In this document: positions 25,395 to 32,990 of the stretch, piece after piece | How the letters are laid out: every line of letters starts with the position of its first letter | Position numbering within the stretch: position 1 is the stretch's first letter | Assembly (NCBI RefSeq): GCF_022664535.1 | Contig: NZ_JAKUJY010000022.1 | Coordinates: 1-64,000 of the forward strand | Source of the DNA: Sphingobium trunci | GTDB lineage: Bacteria; Pseudomonadota; Alphaproteobacteria; Sphingomonadales; Sphingomonadaceae | Direction: 5' to 3' | DNA: 64,000 nt | The notes under the pieces: model-generated | Databases searched by the model: none | Seen by the model: the letters and a program-made list of their open reading frames with translations, nothing else | What the model was told of the DNA's origin: nothing | Translations under genes and position numbers: made by a program

Positions 25395-26690
25395 CTATAC
25401 GGTCTGAACCAGTGCCGTGAGATAGGCAGCGCTCTCGCGCAAGCCCGTGAAAGCATACGGATTCAGGAACTGGCGCCGCCACATGAGATTGCGATCGACC
25501 TCGCCGAGTTCGGCCGCATCGCATTCTTCCTGCCAGTGGTCACATATCGCGCGGATCTGGCTTTCGACTTTGGCGATGGCCTGCTTCTCGTCCAGGCGGA
25601 AGTTCGGGGCTGACGCAAGAGCGGTCTCGATGCGGCTGGAGCGATCCTGCCCCACGATCAGCATCGCCTGGCTCGCTTCCTGCCCTGCCCTGGCCTGCGG
25701 GCAGATGTCGTAAGCCGGCGTCAGCGTAAGCGCGCTTCCGTCCCAGAAGGCGGCATGATTGCGGGCGTGGTCGTCGGTGTTCCCGGCGAGGATGTTGAAG
25801 ACGATGCGGCCGAACAGTTCGTGGAGCGTATCTGTCGAGGCCGTGAAGCGATGGCGGACGATCTCGGCGAGATCCTCATAGCTGGCATAGCGGGCCATCA
25901 TTTCATCGAGCCCAGCGAGCGTCAGCGCGGATACCATCGCTCGCCGCGACCATGCCCCATTGGCGGGCAGACGATCGAACCTCTCGACCAGCAGCACATC
26001 GCGTCCTGAAGCATGGACAAGGTGGACCCCGGCAACCTGCAACCCGGCGCGCGCGGCCAGGCGCATTGCCACGAACTCGGCCTTGACGACGCTGTAGACG
26101 TCGCTGGTCGACGAGAATTTTGCGATCAGTTTGCGCTGGCCGTCGGTGATCAAGGCTTTGGGCCGCGCGCCGCCGATAGAGCTGCCGTGGTGCAGCGCCT
26201 GGTCGAGTTCGGGCGAAAGTGGCAGGTTCTGCTCGACCTTTTGCGCGGACGCCATCAATTCGTCGAGCGCGGCCTGCGAGGCGCGGGGTACATAGTCCGT
26301 GGCCGAGGTCTGAAAATCAAGCGCCCCGATCCGATCCGAACCCGATTCCAGAAGAAAGGTCAGTTCATCGAGCTGGCGGTCGTCCAGGTCGTCGCCCTTC
26401 ACTCCGAAAGTGCGGTTCAGAATGACCCGCCGTCCCCACGCGTCTGGCGCGGCGTCGCGGATCGCGCTCGGCATGGAGAGCCCGGCCGGAAGCGGCAGGA
26501 GGCCCGCGCGCAACGGTAACTCCGGATCATAAAGCGATATCGCGCCTGCACGATCCAAATAGGTGCGGCCATAGGCGAATCTTATGCTTGCTCCTCGCCG
26601 GACCAGGCGGCCGGCGATGACGGGTTCGATCTCTCCGGGCAGCCAGGTCCAGACGAAGGCATCGTCGGGATGTGGGATTTCAGAAGGCAT
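25395..26690 (-). CDS. hipA: HipA-family serine/threonine kinase toxin
   Basis: This 431-residue protein starts at the ATG at 26690, inside the end of hipB (11-base overlap); a longer frame to 26759 runs antisense-like over hipB. The N-terminal beta domain (GRTYLDRAGAISLYDPELPL) is followed by the kinase core. The Gly-rich loop is SSIGGARPKALI, the lysine is in KLIAKFSST, the catalytic loop is NILAGNTDDHARNHA and the metal-binding part is LTPAYDICP. HipA kinases phosphorylate a translation factor (glutamyl-tRNA synthetase in the E. coli model), causing growth arrest and persistence. Its partner HipB is encoded immediately upstream. The pair sits between the two lasso precursor genes. Confidence 0.92.
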   Translation of the reverse strand: MPSEIPHPDDAFVWTWLPGEIEPVIAGRLVRRGASIRFAYGRTYLDRAGAISLYDPELPLRAGLLPLPAGLSMPSAIRDAAPDAWGRRVILNRTFGVKGDDLDDRQLDELTFLLESGSDRIGALDFQTSATDYVPRASQAALDELMASAQKVEQNLPLSPELDQALHHGSSIGGARPKALITDGQRKLIAKFSSTSDVYSVVKAEFVAMRLAARAGLQVAGVHLVHASGRDVLLVERFDRLPANGAWSRRAMVSALTLAGLDEMMARYASYEDLAEIVRHRFTASTDTLHELFGRIVFNILAGNTDDHARNHAAFWDGSALTLTPAYDICPQARAGQEASQAMLIVGQDRSSRIETALASAPNFRLDEKQAIAKVESQIRAICDHWQEECDAAELGEVDRNLMWRRQFLNPYAFTGLRESAAYLTALVQTV

Positions 26691-27030
26691 CGTCGACCTC
26701 GTCGTCGCTCTCGCGCACATATTTCGGGAGGACGGCGATCCGATCGCCAGTCCGGTCAATCATGGCGGTGATCCCCTTCAAGTCGGCATCGAAGAGGGCG
26801 ACACCGACGATCGCCGCCGCCTCGAAATAGATGCCGATCTCAACCTTGGGGTCTCCGCGCTCGAGGCGACGCAGCGTTCCACGGGAGATGCCTACGCGTT
26901 CGGCGAGAAGAGCGGCGGTAATGCGCTTTTGCTTACGGCCCAATTCTACCAGGCGACCGAGAAGCGACACCGCCTCGCGGGTATACCGGCCATAGGCGCG
27001 ATCTGTCGGGGTCGGCAATGGGCGCTCCAT
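26680..27030 (-). CDS. hipB: HipB-family antitoxin, XRE helix-turn-helix
   Basis: This 116-residue protein carries an HTH at about residues 38-62 (LLAERVGISRGTLRRLERGD) followed by a short dimerisation part and an acidic tail (ESDDEVDDAF). It should bind HipA, neutralise it and repress the hipBA promoter. The stop overlaps the hipA start, so the two are translationally coupled. AT-rich sequence with partial dyads (TGATGTGATATGG) lies directly upstream of the ATG and is the likely operator, but I cannot define its arms. Confidence 0.88.
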   Translation of the reverse strand: MERPLPTPTDRAYGRYTREAVSLLGRLVELGRKQKRITAALLAERVGISRGTLRRLERGDPKVEIGIYFEAAAIVGVALFDADLKGITAMIDRTGDRIAVLPKYVRESDDEVDDAF

Positions 27031-27492
27031 CGATCATATTGATGTGATATGGTTGCTGCATAGACCATGATCGAGGGAATGGCAATTCAGAATGCCGTAA
27101 ATGATAGCGATAAGGACCATATCTCGGCTATATGGGCCATGGATGTTCCACAGGTCGAGCATGAACGACCGCCTGCTGGCGGCCGCCGCAAAAACGGGAG
27201 GCATCCCATGCGATCGCGAACCCTGGCTCAGGCCCGTCCCGAAGGCTGGAAAGTGAAAATGTGCCGACCACCCGTGGTCGACTTATTTGTGCGCCGCATA
27301 TCATCCGCCGAGGACAGCGCGCGACGATCGAAGTTCAAGAAGGTCATAGGATCGATCTCCCGGAAGCCTCATCTCTTGAACGATCAGTGGGCATGGGCGG
27401 CCGGCCGTCACGGAGTGGATCATGCATGCAATGATGCCGACACCGGCCAGGTGGCCTGGTTCGGGCACAGAAAAGAAAGGTGCGACGAGGAA
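27031..27492. other. Non-coding gap between hipB and the second lasso precursor
   Basis: This 462-base stretch contains the hipBA promoter near its left end and the small dyad CCATAT-CTCGGCT-ATATGG at about 27117-27135. Its forward and reverse frames give no credible protein. It ends at the stem-loop that follows the second precursor gene. Confidence 0.5.
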
Positions 27493-27520
27493 GGAGCGAC
27501 CTTCCCGAGAAGGCCGCTCC
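27493..27520 (-). terminator. Stem-loop after lasso precursor A2
   Basis: On the minus strand GGAGCGGCC pairs with GGTCGCTCC (9 bp with one G-U) around a 10-base loop, 12 bases past the A2 stop codon. It corresponds to the terminator after A1 in position and in its GGAGCG...CGCTCC arms, but the T-run is degraded to TTCCTC. Confidence 0.6.
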
Positions 27521-27532
27521 CGAGTTGTGGGG

Positions 27533-27649
27533 TCAGGCGTAAGACAGGACGGGGATGAATTCCTCCTGCTCGCCCACCTGAACAATCGCCTTGGTGTCAC
27601 GCGAGACACTTCCGAGGCGCCGCAGGGACGCGGATTTCACTTTGGTCAT
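27533..27649 (-). CDS. Second lasso peptide precursor A2 (38 residues, Ala1 core)
   Basis: The leader is MTKVKSASLRRLGSVSRDTK and the core is AIVQVGEQEEFIPVLSYA. It matches A1 at 30 of 38 residues, with changes at positions 7, 20, 25, 28, 32, 36, 37 and 38. Many silent differences show the copies are not brand new. Glu7, Glu9 and Glu10 of the core, the EF-x-PVL tail and an aromatic at core position 17 are all kept. The ribosome site AAGGAGG is identical in placement. No B or C gene is adjacent, so A2 must rely on the enzymes 2.8 kb downstream. It lies behind the GntR gene in the same direction. My calculated [M+H]+ for the unmodified lasso is about 1974.02. Confidence 0.88.
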   Translation of the reverse strand: MTKVKSASLRRLGSVSRDTKAIVQVGEQEEFIPVLSYA

Positions 27650-27713
27650 CACGAACCTCCTTCATTGGAAAGTGCCGAACATCGGCCCCCCTACGAGGCT
27701 CCCGCGAAGTTCT

Positions 27714-27738
27714 CTATTCAACTGATATTGGCTCTATT
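27714..27738 (-). promoter_or_regulatory. Conserved upstream element of lasso precursor A2
   Basis: On the minus strand this reads AATAGAGCCAATATC, then AGTTGAATAG, nearly the same as the element before A1 and 64 bases from the A2 start. Its first bases overlap the stop codon of the GntR gene, so the duplicated unit apparently begins exactly here. Confidence 0.65.
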
Positions 27739-28363
27739 TCCATTCTGTAGCCGATCGCGCGATGGACTCGTGCCGACGGGCGATTTCGAGGGCGGCCTTG
27801 CGCCGGCGGCTGTAATAGGCGTTCGTGAAGCGCTGGAGGAGCCGCCGATCGTTACCGTCCAGCCGCTCCAGAAACTCCGCGGACTCGGCGGCAAGGTCGA
27901 ACATCGATGCCTCCGCCGCGTGGGCGGGCGCGAGCCTGGCATCGAGATTGGTAGCGATCAGGCGGAGGAGTTTGCTCGCGGTCTGGCCGGCCAGCGTTAC
28001 AAGGATCGTGCCGCTGTCGAACATCATCATCTCGGTGCCCTGCGTGGCGACGTTGGCGGGAAGCACGACAGGTTCATTCAATATCGAGGCCGCGGTCGTC
28101 TGGGCAACGGTGTAGAGTTCGGTCAATTCCACCGGGCCAAGGAGGGGTACGAAATAGCCCAGACCCCGCCGTTCCTCGAGCAAGCCCTCGCCGGCGAGCC
28201 GCGCCATGGCCTCTCGGACCGGCGTTGGACTGAAGTTGCAGGTTGCCGCACAACGTGCGACCGAGATATGCCGCCCTTCTGGCCAGTGGCGTTCGCGAAG
28301 AGCCTGACGGATCGCTTTATAGGCTTGTAGATATGCCCTGTCTTCGATGTTGCCCATGAACAT
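27734..28363 (-). CDS. GntR-family transcriptional regulator
   Basis: This 209-residue protein starts at the ATG at 28363, which has GGAAGGGA 7 bases upstream; a frame to 28414 is open but lacks a ribosome site. The winged helix is in residues 10-70: YLQAYKAIRQALRERHWPEG, then NFSPTPVREAMARLAGEGLL and RRGLGYFVP, the classic GntR recognition and wing. The C-terminal 130 residues are helical (FCD/VanR-like size) with no obvious metal His set. The gene ends inside the element controlling precursor A2 and reads in the same direction, so read-through into A2 and regulation of the lasso genes are both plausible. Neither is shown. Confidence 0.85.
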   Translation of the reverse strand: MFMGNIEDRAYLQAYKAIRQALRERHWPEGRHISVARCAATCNFSPTPVREAMARLAGEGLLEERRGLGYFVPLLGPVELTELYTVAQTTAASILNEPVVLPANVATQGTEMMMFDSGTILVTLAGQTASKLLRLIATNLDARLAPAHAAEASMFDLAAESAEFLERLDGNDRRLLQRFTNAYYSRRRKAALEIARRHESIARSATEWK

Positions 28364-28490
28364 GCTGCGTCCCTTCCAAGTCCGAGTCATGGAAGTTGCG
28401 GTGATGCAAGGCATAGGCGAGATAAAAGTGATCGAAATGCGGTCGAATGGCTCAAATTTGTATCAGAGCACTTCAACTCCGCCATTATTT

Positions 28491-28524
28491 GCGTATTTTC
28501 CGCAGCTATTCGCGTATTATCCGC
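28491..28524 (+). promoter_or_regulatory. Two direct repeats 21 bp apart before the XRE gene
   Basis: GCGTATTTTCCGC (28491-28503) and GCGTATTATCCGC (28512-28524) match at 12 of 13 bases. Their starts are 21 bp apart, two helical turns, so proteins bound to both would lie on the same face. They lie between the divergent GntR and XRE genes, about 120 bases before the XRE start, and are likely operators for one of them. Confidence 0.6.
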
Positions 28525-28646
28525 CAAAAAGCGGCGCCAATTCGGCAATAATATGACTCTTTGAAAATCAAGGGTTTATTCGCGCACGATTTTCTGGTTT
28601 CCTTCTGAAACTGACGTTGCCCCCTGTCAGCGTTGGTCCAGCCGAG

Positions 28647-29180
28647 ATGAACGGGAAAGCGGAGATGAGAAGCAAGTCGTCCGAGGAAACCATTGAAGCG
28701 GAAGCGATCGCGCAGGCCATGCGCGCCATCCGCACAGACCGGAGGATGCGCACGTCCGAGGTTGCCAAGAAGATGGAACTTCCCGTCCGTTCCTATGAGC
28801 ATCTGGAGGCAGGAGAAGGGCGTATAAGCTATGAGCGGATCCGTCGATTTGCAGACGCGACCGGCTGCGATCCCGATGCATTATGGTCCATTCCGCAGAT
28901 CGGCTCGCCCGAGTTTGCCGTACGCTGCGCGGACAACAAACTCATGAGCATCATGATTTCCTGCTTTCGCCTGCTGAACGAGGAACTGGGGGACGACATT
29001 GTCTTCCTTGAATCCGGGACTGCCATCGGGGCCATGTCCAAGGTGTGCAAGGAGTTGGTCGAAAATGTCCGCGAGCGGGATACATATGCGGAGAACTGGC
29101 TGAAAGAGCAGAAGACACAATCGCGCAAGTCGGCATCCATGGCGGCTGGTTTGCGGAAACCGCGTCTTGCCAAGAGTTGA
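28647..29180 (+). CDS. XRE-type helix-turn-helix regulator
   Basis: This 177-residue protein carries an HTH in residues 20-75: IAQAMRAIRTDRRMRTSEVA, then MELPVRSYEHLEAGEGRISY and ERIRRFADATGCDPDALW, a typical XRE/Cro arrangement. The C-terminal half (KLMSIMISCFRLLNEELGDD) is helical and unassigned. The ATG at 28647 is preferred; the frame also opens at a TTG at 28617, and a further ATG lies at 28665. It is divergent from the GntR gene and shares the intergenic region holding the direct repeats. Its target is unknown. Confidence 0.75.
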   Translation: MNGKAEMRSKSSEETIEAEAIAQAMRAIRTDRRMRTSEVAKKMELPVRSYEHLEAGEGRISYERIRRFADATGCDPDALWSIPQIGSPEFAVRCADNKLMSIMISCFRLLNEELGDDIVFLESGTAIGAMSKVCKELVENVRERDTYAENWLKEQKTQSRKSASMAAGLRKPRLAKS

Positions 29181-29291
29181 AGGAGCGGCAAGCCTCATTA
29201 CAGCGCGGAATGACGTCTATGTACGATCCTGGATGCGAATTTCAGAGATTTGCCCATTACGCAAACAAGGTCTGGACTATTTGATGAATGA

Positions 29292-29480
29292 CCCATCGAC
29301 GAGTGTCAGGAAGCCTTGCGTAACACTGAACAGCGCCAGGCCCAGCTCAATGAATTGCGCAAGAGGCTCGATGCGTCGATCGTCATTGGCGCAGAACATG
29401 CTGTGGAAGATGTAAGGCGGTATCTCCTGGCCGTGGCAGCAGACCTCGATAGACAAAAGCTCTTCGCGCCATCGCGATAA
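29292..29480 (+). pseudogene. Remnant of a helical protein gene
   Basis: An open frame without a usable start codon encodes a credible helical sequence: ECQEALRNTEQRQAQLNELR, then KRLDASIVIGAEHAVEDVRR and YLLAVAADLDRQKLF, ending at TAA at about 29480. A TGA just before it closes the frame upstream. The heptad-like Glu/Gln/Leu pattern resembles the 3' end of a coiled-coil protein. It may be the stranded end of a longer form of the upstream XRE gene or another gene. The rest of 29181-29532 is non-coding. Confidence 0.4.
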
Positions 29481-29532
29481 TCGAAGCGGCGGCCAAAGTT
29501 GTAGAATTTAAGGAGCTGGAATCAGACATGAA

Positions 29533-29558
29533 GACAGCCCCGCCGAAGCGGGGCTGTC
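29533..29558 (-). terminator. Hairpin terminator of the MucR-like gene
   Basis: On the minus strand GACAGCCCCGC and GCGGGGCTGTC form a perfect 11-bp stem closed by a TTCG tetraloop, 34 bases after the stop codon at 29593. The stable C(UUCG)G loop is typical of intrinsic terminators, though the T-run is weak (TTCATG). Confidence 0.75.
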
Positions 29559-29592
29559 GTGAAAATCAGCGCATTGAAAGGCGGTTGATCGC

Positions 29593-30489
29593 TCAGGCGC
29601 TTGCCGGCGCGGTGTCGGCCTTGGTCTTGGCATCGCCATTCGCAGCCGGAGCAGCCGCCTTCGCAGCCTTGGCCGGCTTCTTGTCAGCGGCTGGCTTCGC
29701 TACCTTCGGTGCGGCTGACGGCTTGGCCGTGGGAACCGCCTTTGCCTTGGGAGCAGCGGCCTTCGCTTCCGGCTTGGCGGCAGCTTCGGCCTTTGCCGCC
29801 GGCTTTTCATCCTTCGGCCCGGAAATCGAAAGGCGCTTGCGTGCTTCCGTCTTGGCCGGCGCCGCCTTGGGCTCGGCGACAGGAGCCGTCTTTGCTGCGG
29901 CAGGCGTCTTGGGAGCGTCCTTGGCGGCGGAGACAGGAGCGGCGGGCTTGACCGACTTCGCCTTGGCGTCGCCATTCACTGCCTTCTTGGGCGCGGCGGC
30001 CTTGGCAGGCGCCTTTGCCTTTGCCGGAGCGGGCGTGCCTGGCGCGGCGGCGGGCTTGGCTTCCGCGGCCGGGGCTGCGGGCGTGACGGGCTTGCGGCCC
30101 AGACCGATCTTGGAAGCGACCGCACGGCGCGCATCCGAATAGCTGGTGGCGACCAGCGGATAGCTCTTGGGCAGATTATAGCGCGAGCGATATTCCTCGG
30201 GCGAGAGTCCATGCGAGGCCAGGTGGCGCTTCAAGGTCTTGTACGGCTTGCCGTCGATGAGGCTCAGAATATGATCAGGCGACGAGAGGCTCTTACGCAC
30301 CGAGACAGCCGGGGTGTAGGTAGGCGCCTCGGGTTCGGCGGGTGCTGGATTGAGTTCGTTGGTCAGCGCGGCGCGTGTCGTCTGGATCAGGCCGGCAAGA
30401 TCGCCGCTCGGCAGGGTGTTGTTGGAAACGAATGCGCTTACCAACTGGACGGTCAGAGCGGTGATGTCAGGAGCATTGTTGTCGGCCAT
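29593..30489 (-). CDS. MucR/Ros-family regulator lacking zinc cysteines, with H1-like tail
   Basis: This 298-residue protein starts at MADNNAPDITALTVQLV (the ATG at 30489). Residues 1-45 match the MucR N-terminal oligomerisation region. The Ros-type finger region reads SLIDGKPYKTLKRHLASHGL and SPEEYRSRYNLP. The two Cys that normally bind zinc (as in CLEDGK-type fingers) are absent, being Ser and Asp, while the His pair remains. From about residue 110 the protein is a 190-residue Ala/Lys/Pro-rich tail (PAKAKAPAKAAAPKKA and similar), like histone H1. MucR proteins act as silencers of horizontally acquired and surface-related genes. The tail should add nonspecific DNA binding. No operon partner is seen. 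Confidence 0.85.
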   Translation of the reverse strand: MADNNAPDITALTVQLVSAFVSNNTLPSGDLAGLIQTTRAALTNELNPAPAEPEAPTYTPAVSVRKSLSSPDHILSLIDGKPYKTLKRHLASHGLSPEEYRSRYNLPKSYPLVATSYSDARRAVASKIGLGRKPVTPAAPAAEAKPAAAPGTPAPAKAKAPAKAAAPKKAVNGDAKAKSVKPAAPVSAAKDAPKTPAAAKTAPVAEPKAAPAKTEARKRLSISGPKDEKPAAKAEAAAKPEAKAAAPKAKAVPTAKPSAAPKVAKPAADKKPAKAAKAAAPAANGDAKTKADTAPASA

Positions 30490-30650
30490 GGTCGCGAACC
30501 CATCTTCGAGGAATGTTCCGCGCCTCATGCGCGCAATGGAGGAAAATGTAAATCACCATTTGCACGTGCCAAGATGAGACTGGTCAACGACTTCGATCCC
30601 GTCATGGTTCCGTGAGGTTATATCCATAATTTTGGTGAATCAGATCAAGG

Positions 30651-31946
30651 TCATGACAGAATGATGTTCATCACCATTGATCCAATTCGTCGGCTGTCCG
30701 CATCCCTTGGTGTCACCGGAAGGACAGGGGCGATCTGCTCCATCCGGGGCAGCATCACGGCTTTCGCCGCGCGATAGCTTTCGTCGTCAAACCCCACCGC
30801 CTCGATGATCAATATTCTGATTTCGCCTGTCTCTCTTGAGCGCGCTTCGACGAGGAAGTCTGGCCTGCACGGCCCCAGGTCCGTCAATCGATCGAAGACC
30901 GGTTTCTCGATCGCGACGTCAATATCCATGGTATGAAGACGGCGCCGCGCTTCGAGAAGCCGTCGCAATACGATACGTTCAAATTCGCCGTCGACCGGAA
31001 CGAAGCGGCGTCCTGAATAGATGGGCTGCGCATAGGCGCGCAGCGGCGCGAAGCCACGAGATTCTGGATATTCGCCGACAACGACGAGGGCAAGATAGGG
31101 ACCTTTGATAAGATTGGTCCGTGTCGATGGCGACTGAACACGGTTGGCGACCCGCACGGGATCGCAGCCCGGTACTTCGATCATACTGCCCTTGAAGGCG
31201 GGCGAGAACAGGGTGAGGAAGGCCTGGGGCGCATGCCCGCGCGGCCATTTCTTGGCGAGGCGCCGGAGTGACGCATAGACCTGCCGACTGTGGAGCGCCT
31301 GCGCGTGGGTCCAAAGCGCATTCGCCAATTCCATTCCGGGCGCGATCTCGATCTTCGCGGCGGCCTGGCCCAGCGCTTTGAATTCATCCTTGATCGAGGA
31401 GGGAATGGGTCGGTCACGAAGGGGAGGTACCCGGTTCAGGTCCGCGGCATCGATCAGGCGCCAGAGCAACCGCGCAAGCCGGGGGATCGACGCCTTGTGC
31501 GCGGGGTCGTCGGTCAGATCCTCTTCGGGCCGCTGCGCTAGATTTTCAGGCGCGGGCCGCGGCACCTCGAAGAAGCCCGCCGGAGGTTCCGCCGGATTGA
31601 GAGGACTGCGGACTTCGGTGACGCGATTGGTCGCCTGGTCGCGAAAGAAGGGACAGTCGCTCCGATGCTCGGGGCGCTTCGCGCTGGTCAGCCGGCGCAG
31701 ATAATAGGTTTCCGCTTCGCTCAAATAAGCGGGCGTCAGTATTGGCGGTGCCTGGCTCTCGTCCAGGCAATCGCAAGCAATCCATTTCTCGCCGATGCGC
31801 GCCCGCTGAACGAGCAGAATTCACGCTTCCTCGTCATGATGATTGCCCACGCCCTCATACCATCGAACGAGTGCCTCGCGCACCAACGGGGGCAGGGCGA
31901 CGCGACGGGCTGCAAGCCCGTCGCTATGACGGTCGATCAACCACAT
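30651..31946 (-). pseudogene. DUF1173-like plasmid protein with an in-frame TGA
   Basis: From the ATG at 31946 (GCGAGG 7 bases upstream) the frame reads MWLIDRHSDGLAARRVAL and so on to NHHDEEA, then a TGA at 31821-31823 (codon 42). It continues in the same frame as ILLVQRARIGEKWIACDCLD and on to the TAA at 30651, 432 codons in all. The C-x-C near the N-terminus, the RSDCPFFRD block and the nuclease-like CRPDFLVEAR near the C-terminus resemble DUF1173 proteins, common on alphaproteobacterial plasmids. Without read-through the product would have to start internally, for example at the TTG at 31724, losing the CxC motif. Function unknown. Confidence 0.55.
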
Positions 31947-32053
31947 GGGAGCCTCGCGGAACCGGCGAGAAGGGGGGGTGAACCCAGGCCCTCGGGATTG
32001 ACAGTCAGGGTCATGCTGACCTCAACTTGGCGTTCACCGCATAGGAGAATGTC

Positions 32054-32983
32054 ATGCGCAGGACCTTTCTGCTCGCCGGGTTGATACTTGCTGGAACGGA
32101 CGCCGTGGAGGGCGCAACGTCCGACAGGATACGAACGGTGCAACTGATCGAGATGGGCGCCGCTATCTCCGCCAGGGAACCAACCGGCAGATCCGGGACG
32201 ACAGGCGCCGTCGTCCAGCAGTTTGGTGTGCCGGTCACGGACGTTGTACTCGCCCGTCGCTCCGACGATCCTTCGACTGCAATTGAGGCGATGGCCCGCT
32301 TCATGGCGGACGGAGCCTTGGGCGAGAAGCCTTGGAGCGGCGCTGATCCCGGTGAACCAGCCAGCTTTTCTTTCCCCGCGAGTGCGACGCCCATTCCTTC
32401 GTGGATGACCGGTGGTCAGGTCCATTCTTCGGCAAGCCCCCGCTGGGTACCGGGTTGCCTGCCCCTTTCCTACCAGCCGGCGGGTTTTCTGACCGCGGAT
32501 GCCGAGACCCGCCGCCAGGCCTATTACGGCCTGATGAGCGAGATCGCCTGCGAATATGGCATTCCGGTCGGCTTGTTCGACGCCATGATCATCCAGGAAA
32601 GCCGCTATCGCCATCATGTCTTCTCGTCCAAAAATGCCTACGGATTGACCCAGCTCATGCCCGGCACGGCAGCGGAACTGGGCGTCGATCGCTATATTGT
32701 TGACCAGAATCTGCGTGGCGGCGCCCGCTATCTGCGCCGGCAACTCGATCGTTTCGGCCAGGTCCACTTAGCGCTCGCCGCCTATAATGCGGGACCGGGC
32801 CGGATACGAAGGGCGATGGTCCCCCGCATCCGACAGACCCGCCTCTATGTCGATGACATATTGCGCAACTGGTCCCGGCTGAGCGGCCTTGCGGTGCCGG
32901 GCGCATGGCCGGAAACGCAGGCAAGTGCGGGCGATCGACAGGACATGGCCCCGTATCGCATGGCACAGGTTTCGACATTTTAG
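32054..32983 (+). CDS. VirB1-like lytic transglycosylase
   Basis: This 309-residue exported protein has a signal MRRTFLLAGLILAGTDAVEG and ribosome site AGGAGAATGTC before the ATG. The SLT domain occupies residues 160-270. The catalytic Glu is in MIIQESRYRHHVFSSKNAYG, followed by LTQLMPGTAAELGVDRYI and ALAAYNAGPGRIRRA, the family motifs. It cuts peptidoglycan glycan strands, opening the wall for the conjugation apparatus. It lies 1.1 kb before the tra operon and in the same direction, consistent with a transfer role. The N-terminal 140 residues are low in recognisable structure. Confidence 0.9.
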   Translation: MRRTFLLAGLILAGTDAVEGATSDRIRTVQLIEMGAAISAREPTGRSGTTGAVVQQFGVPVTDVVLARRSDDPSTAIEAMARFMADGALGEKPWSGADPGEPASFSFPASATPIPSWMTGGQVHSSASPRWVPGCLPLSYQPAGFLTADAETRRQAYYGLMSEIACEYGIPVGLFDAMIIQESRYRHHVFSSKNAYGLTQLMPGTAAELGVDRYIVDQNLRGGARYLRRQLDRFGQVHLALAAYNAGPGRIRRAMVPRIRQTRLYVDDILRNWSRLSGLAVPGAWPETQASAGDRQDMAPYRMAQVSTF

Positions 32984-32990
32984 GAACGGT

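Noticed and set aside
25085-25456. Minus-strand 123-codon frame between hipA and A1
   Set aside because: Overlaps the hipA end out of frame, lacks a ribosome site and has a shadow-like composition.
27067-27558. Plus-strand frame between hipB and A2
   Set aside because: Runs antisense into the A2 precursor and has no ribosome site or family features.
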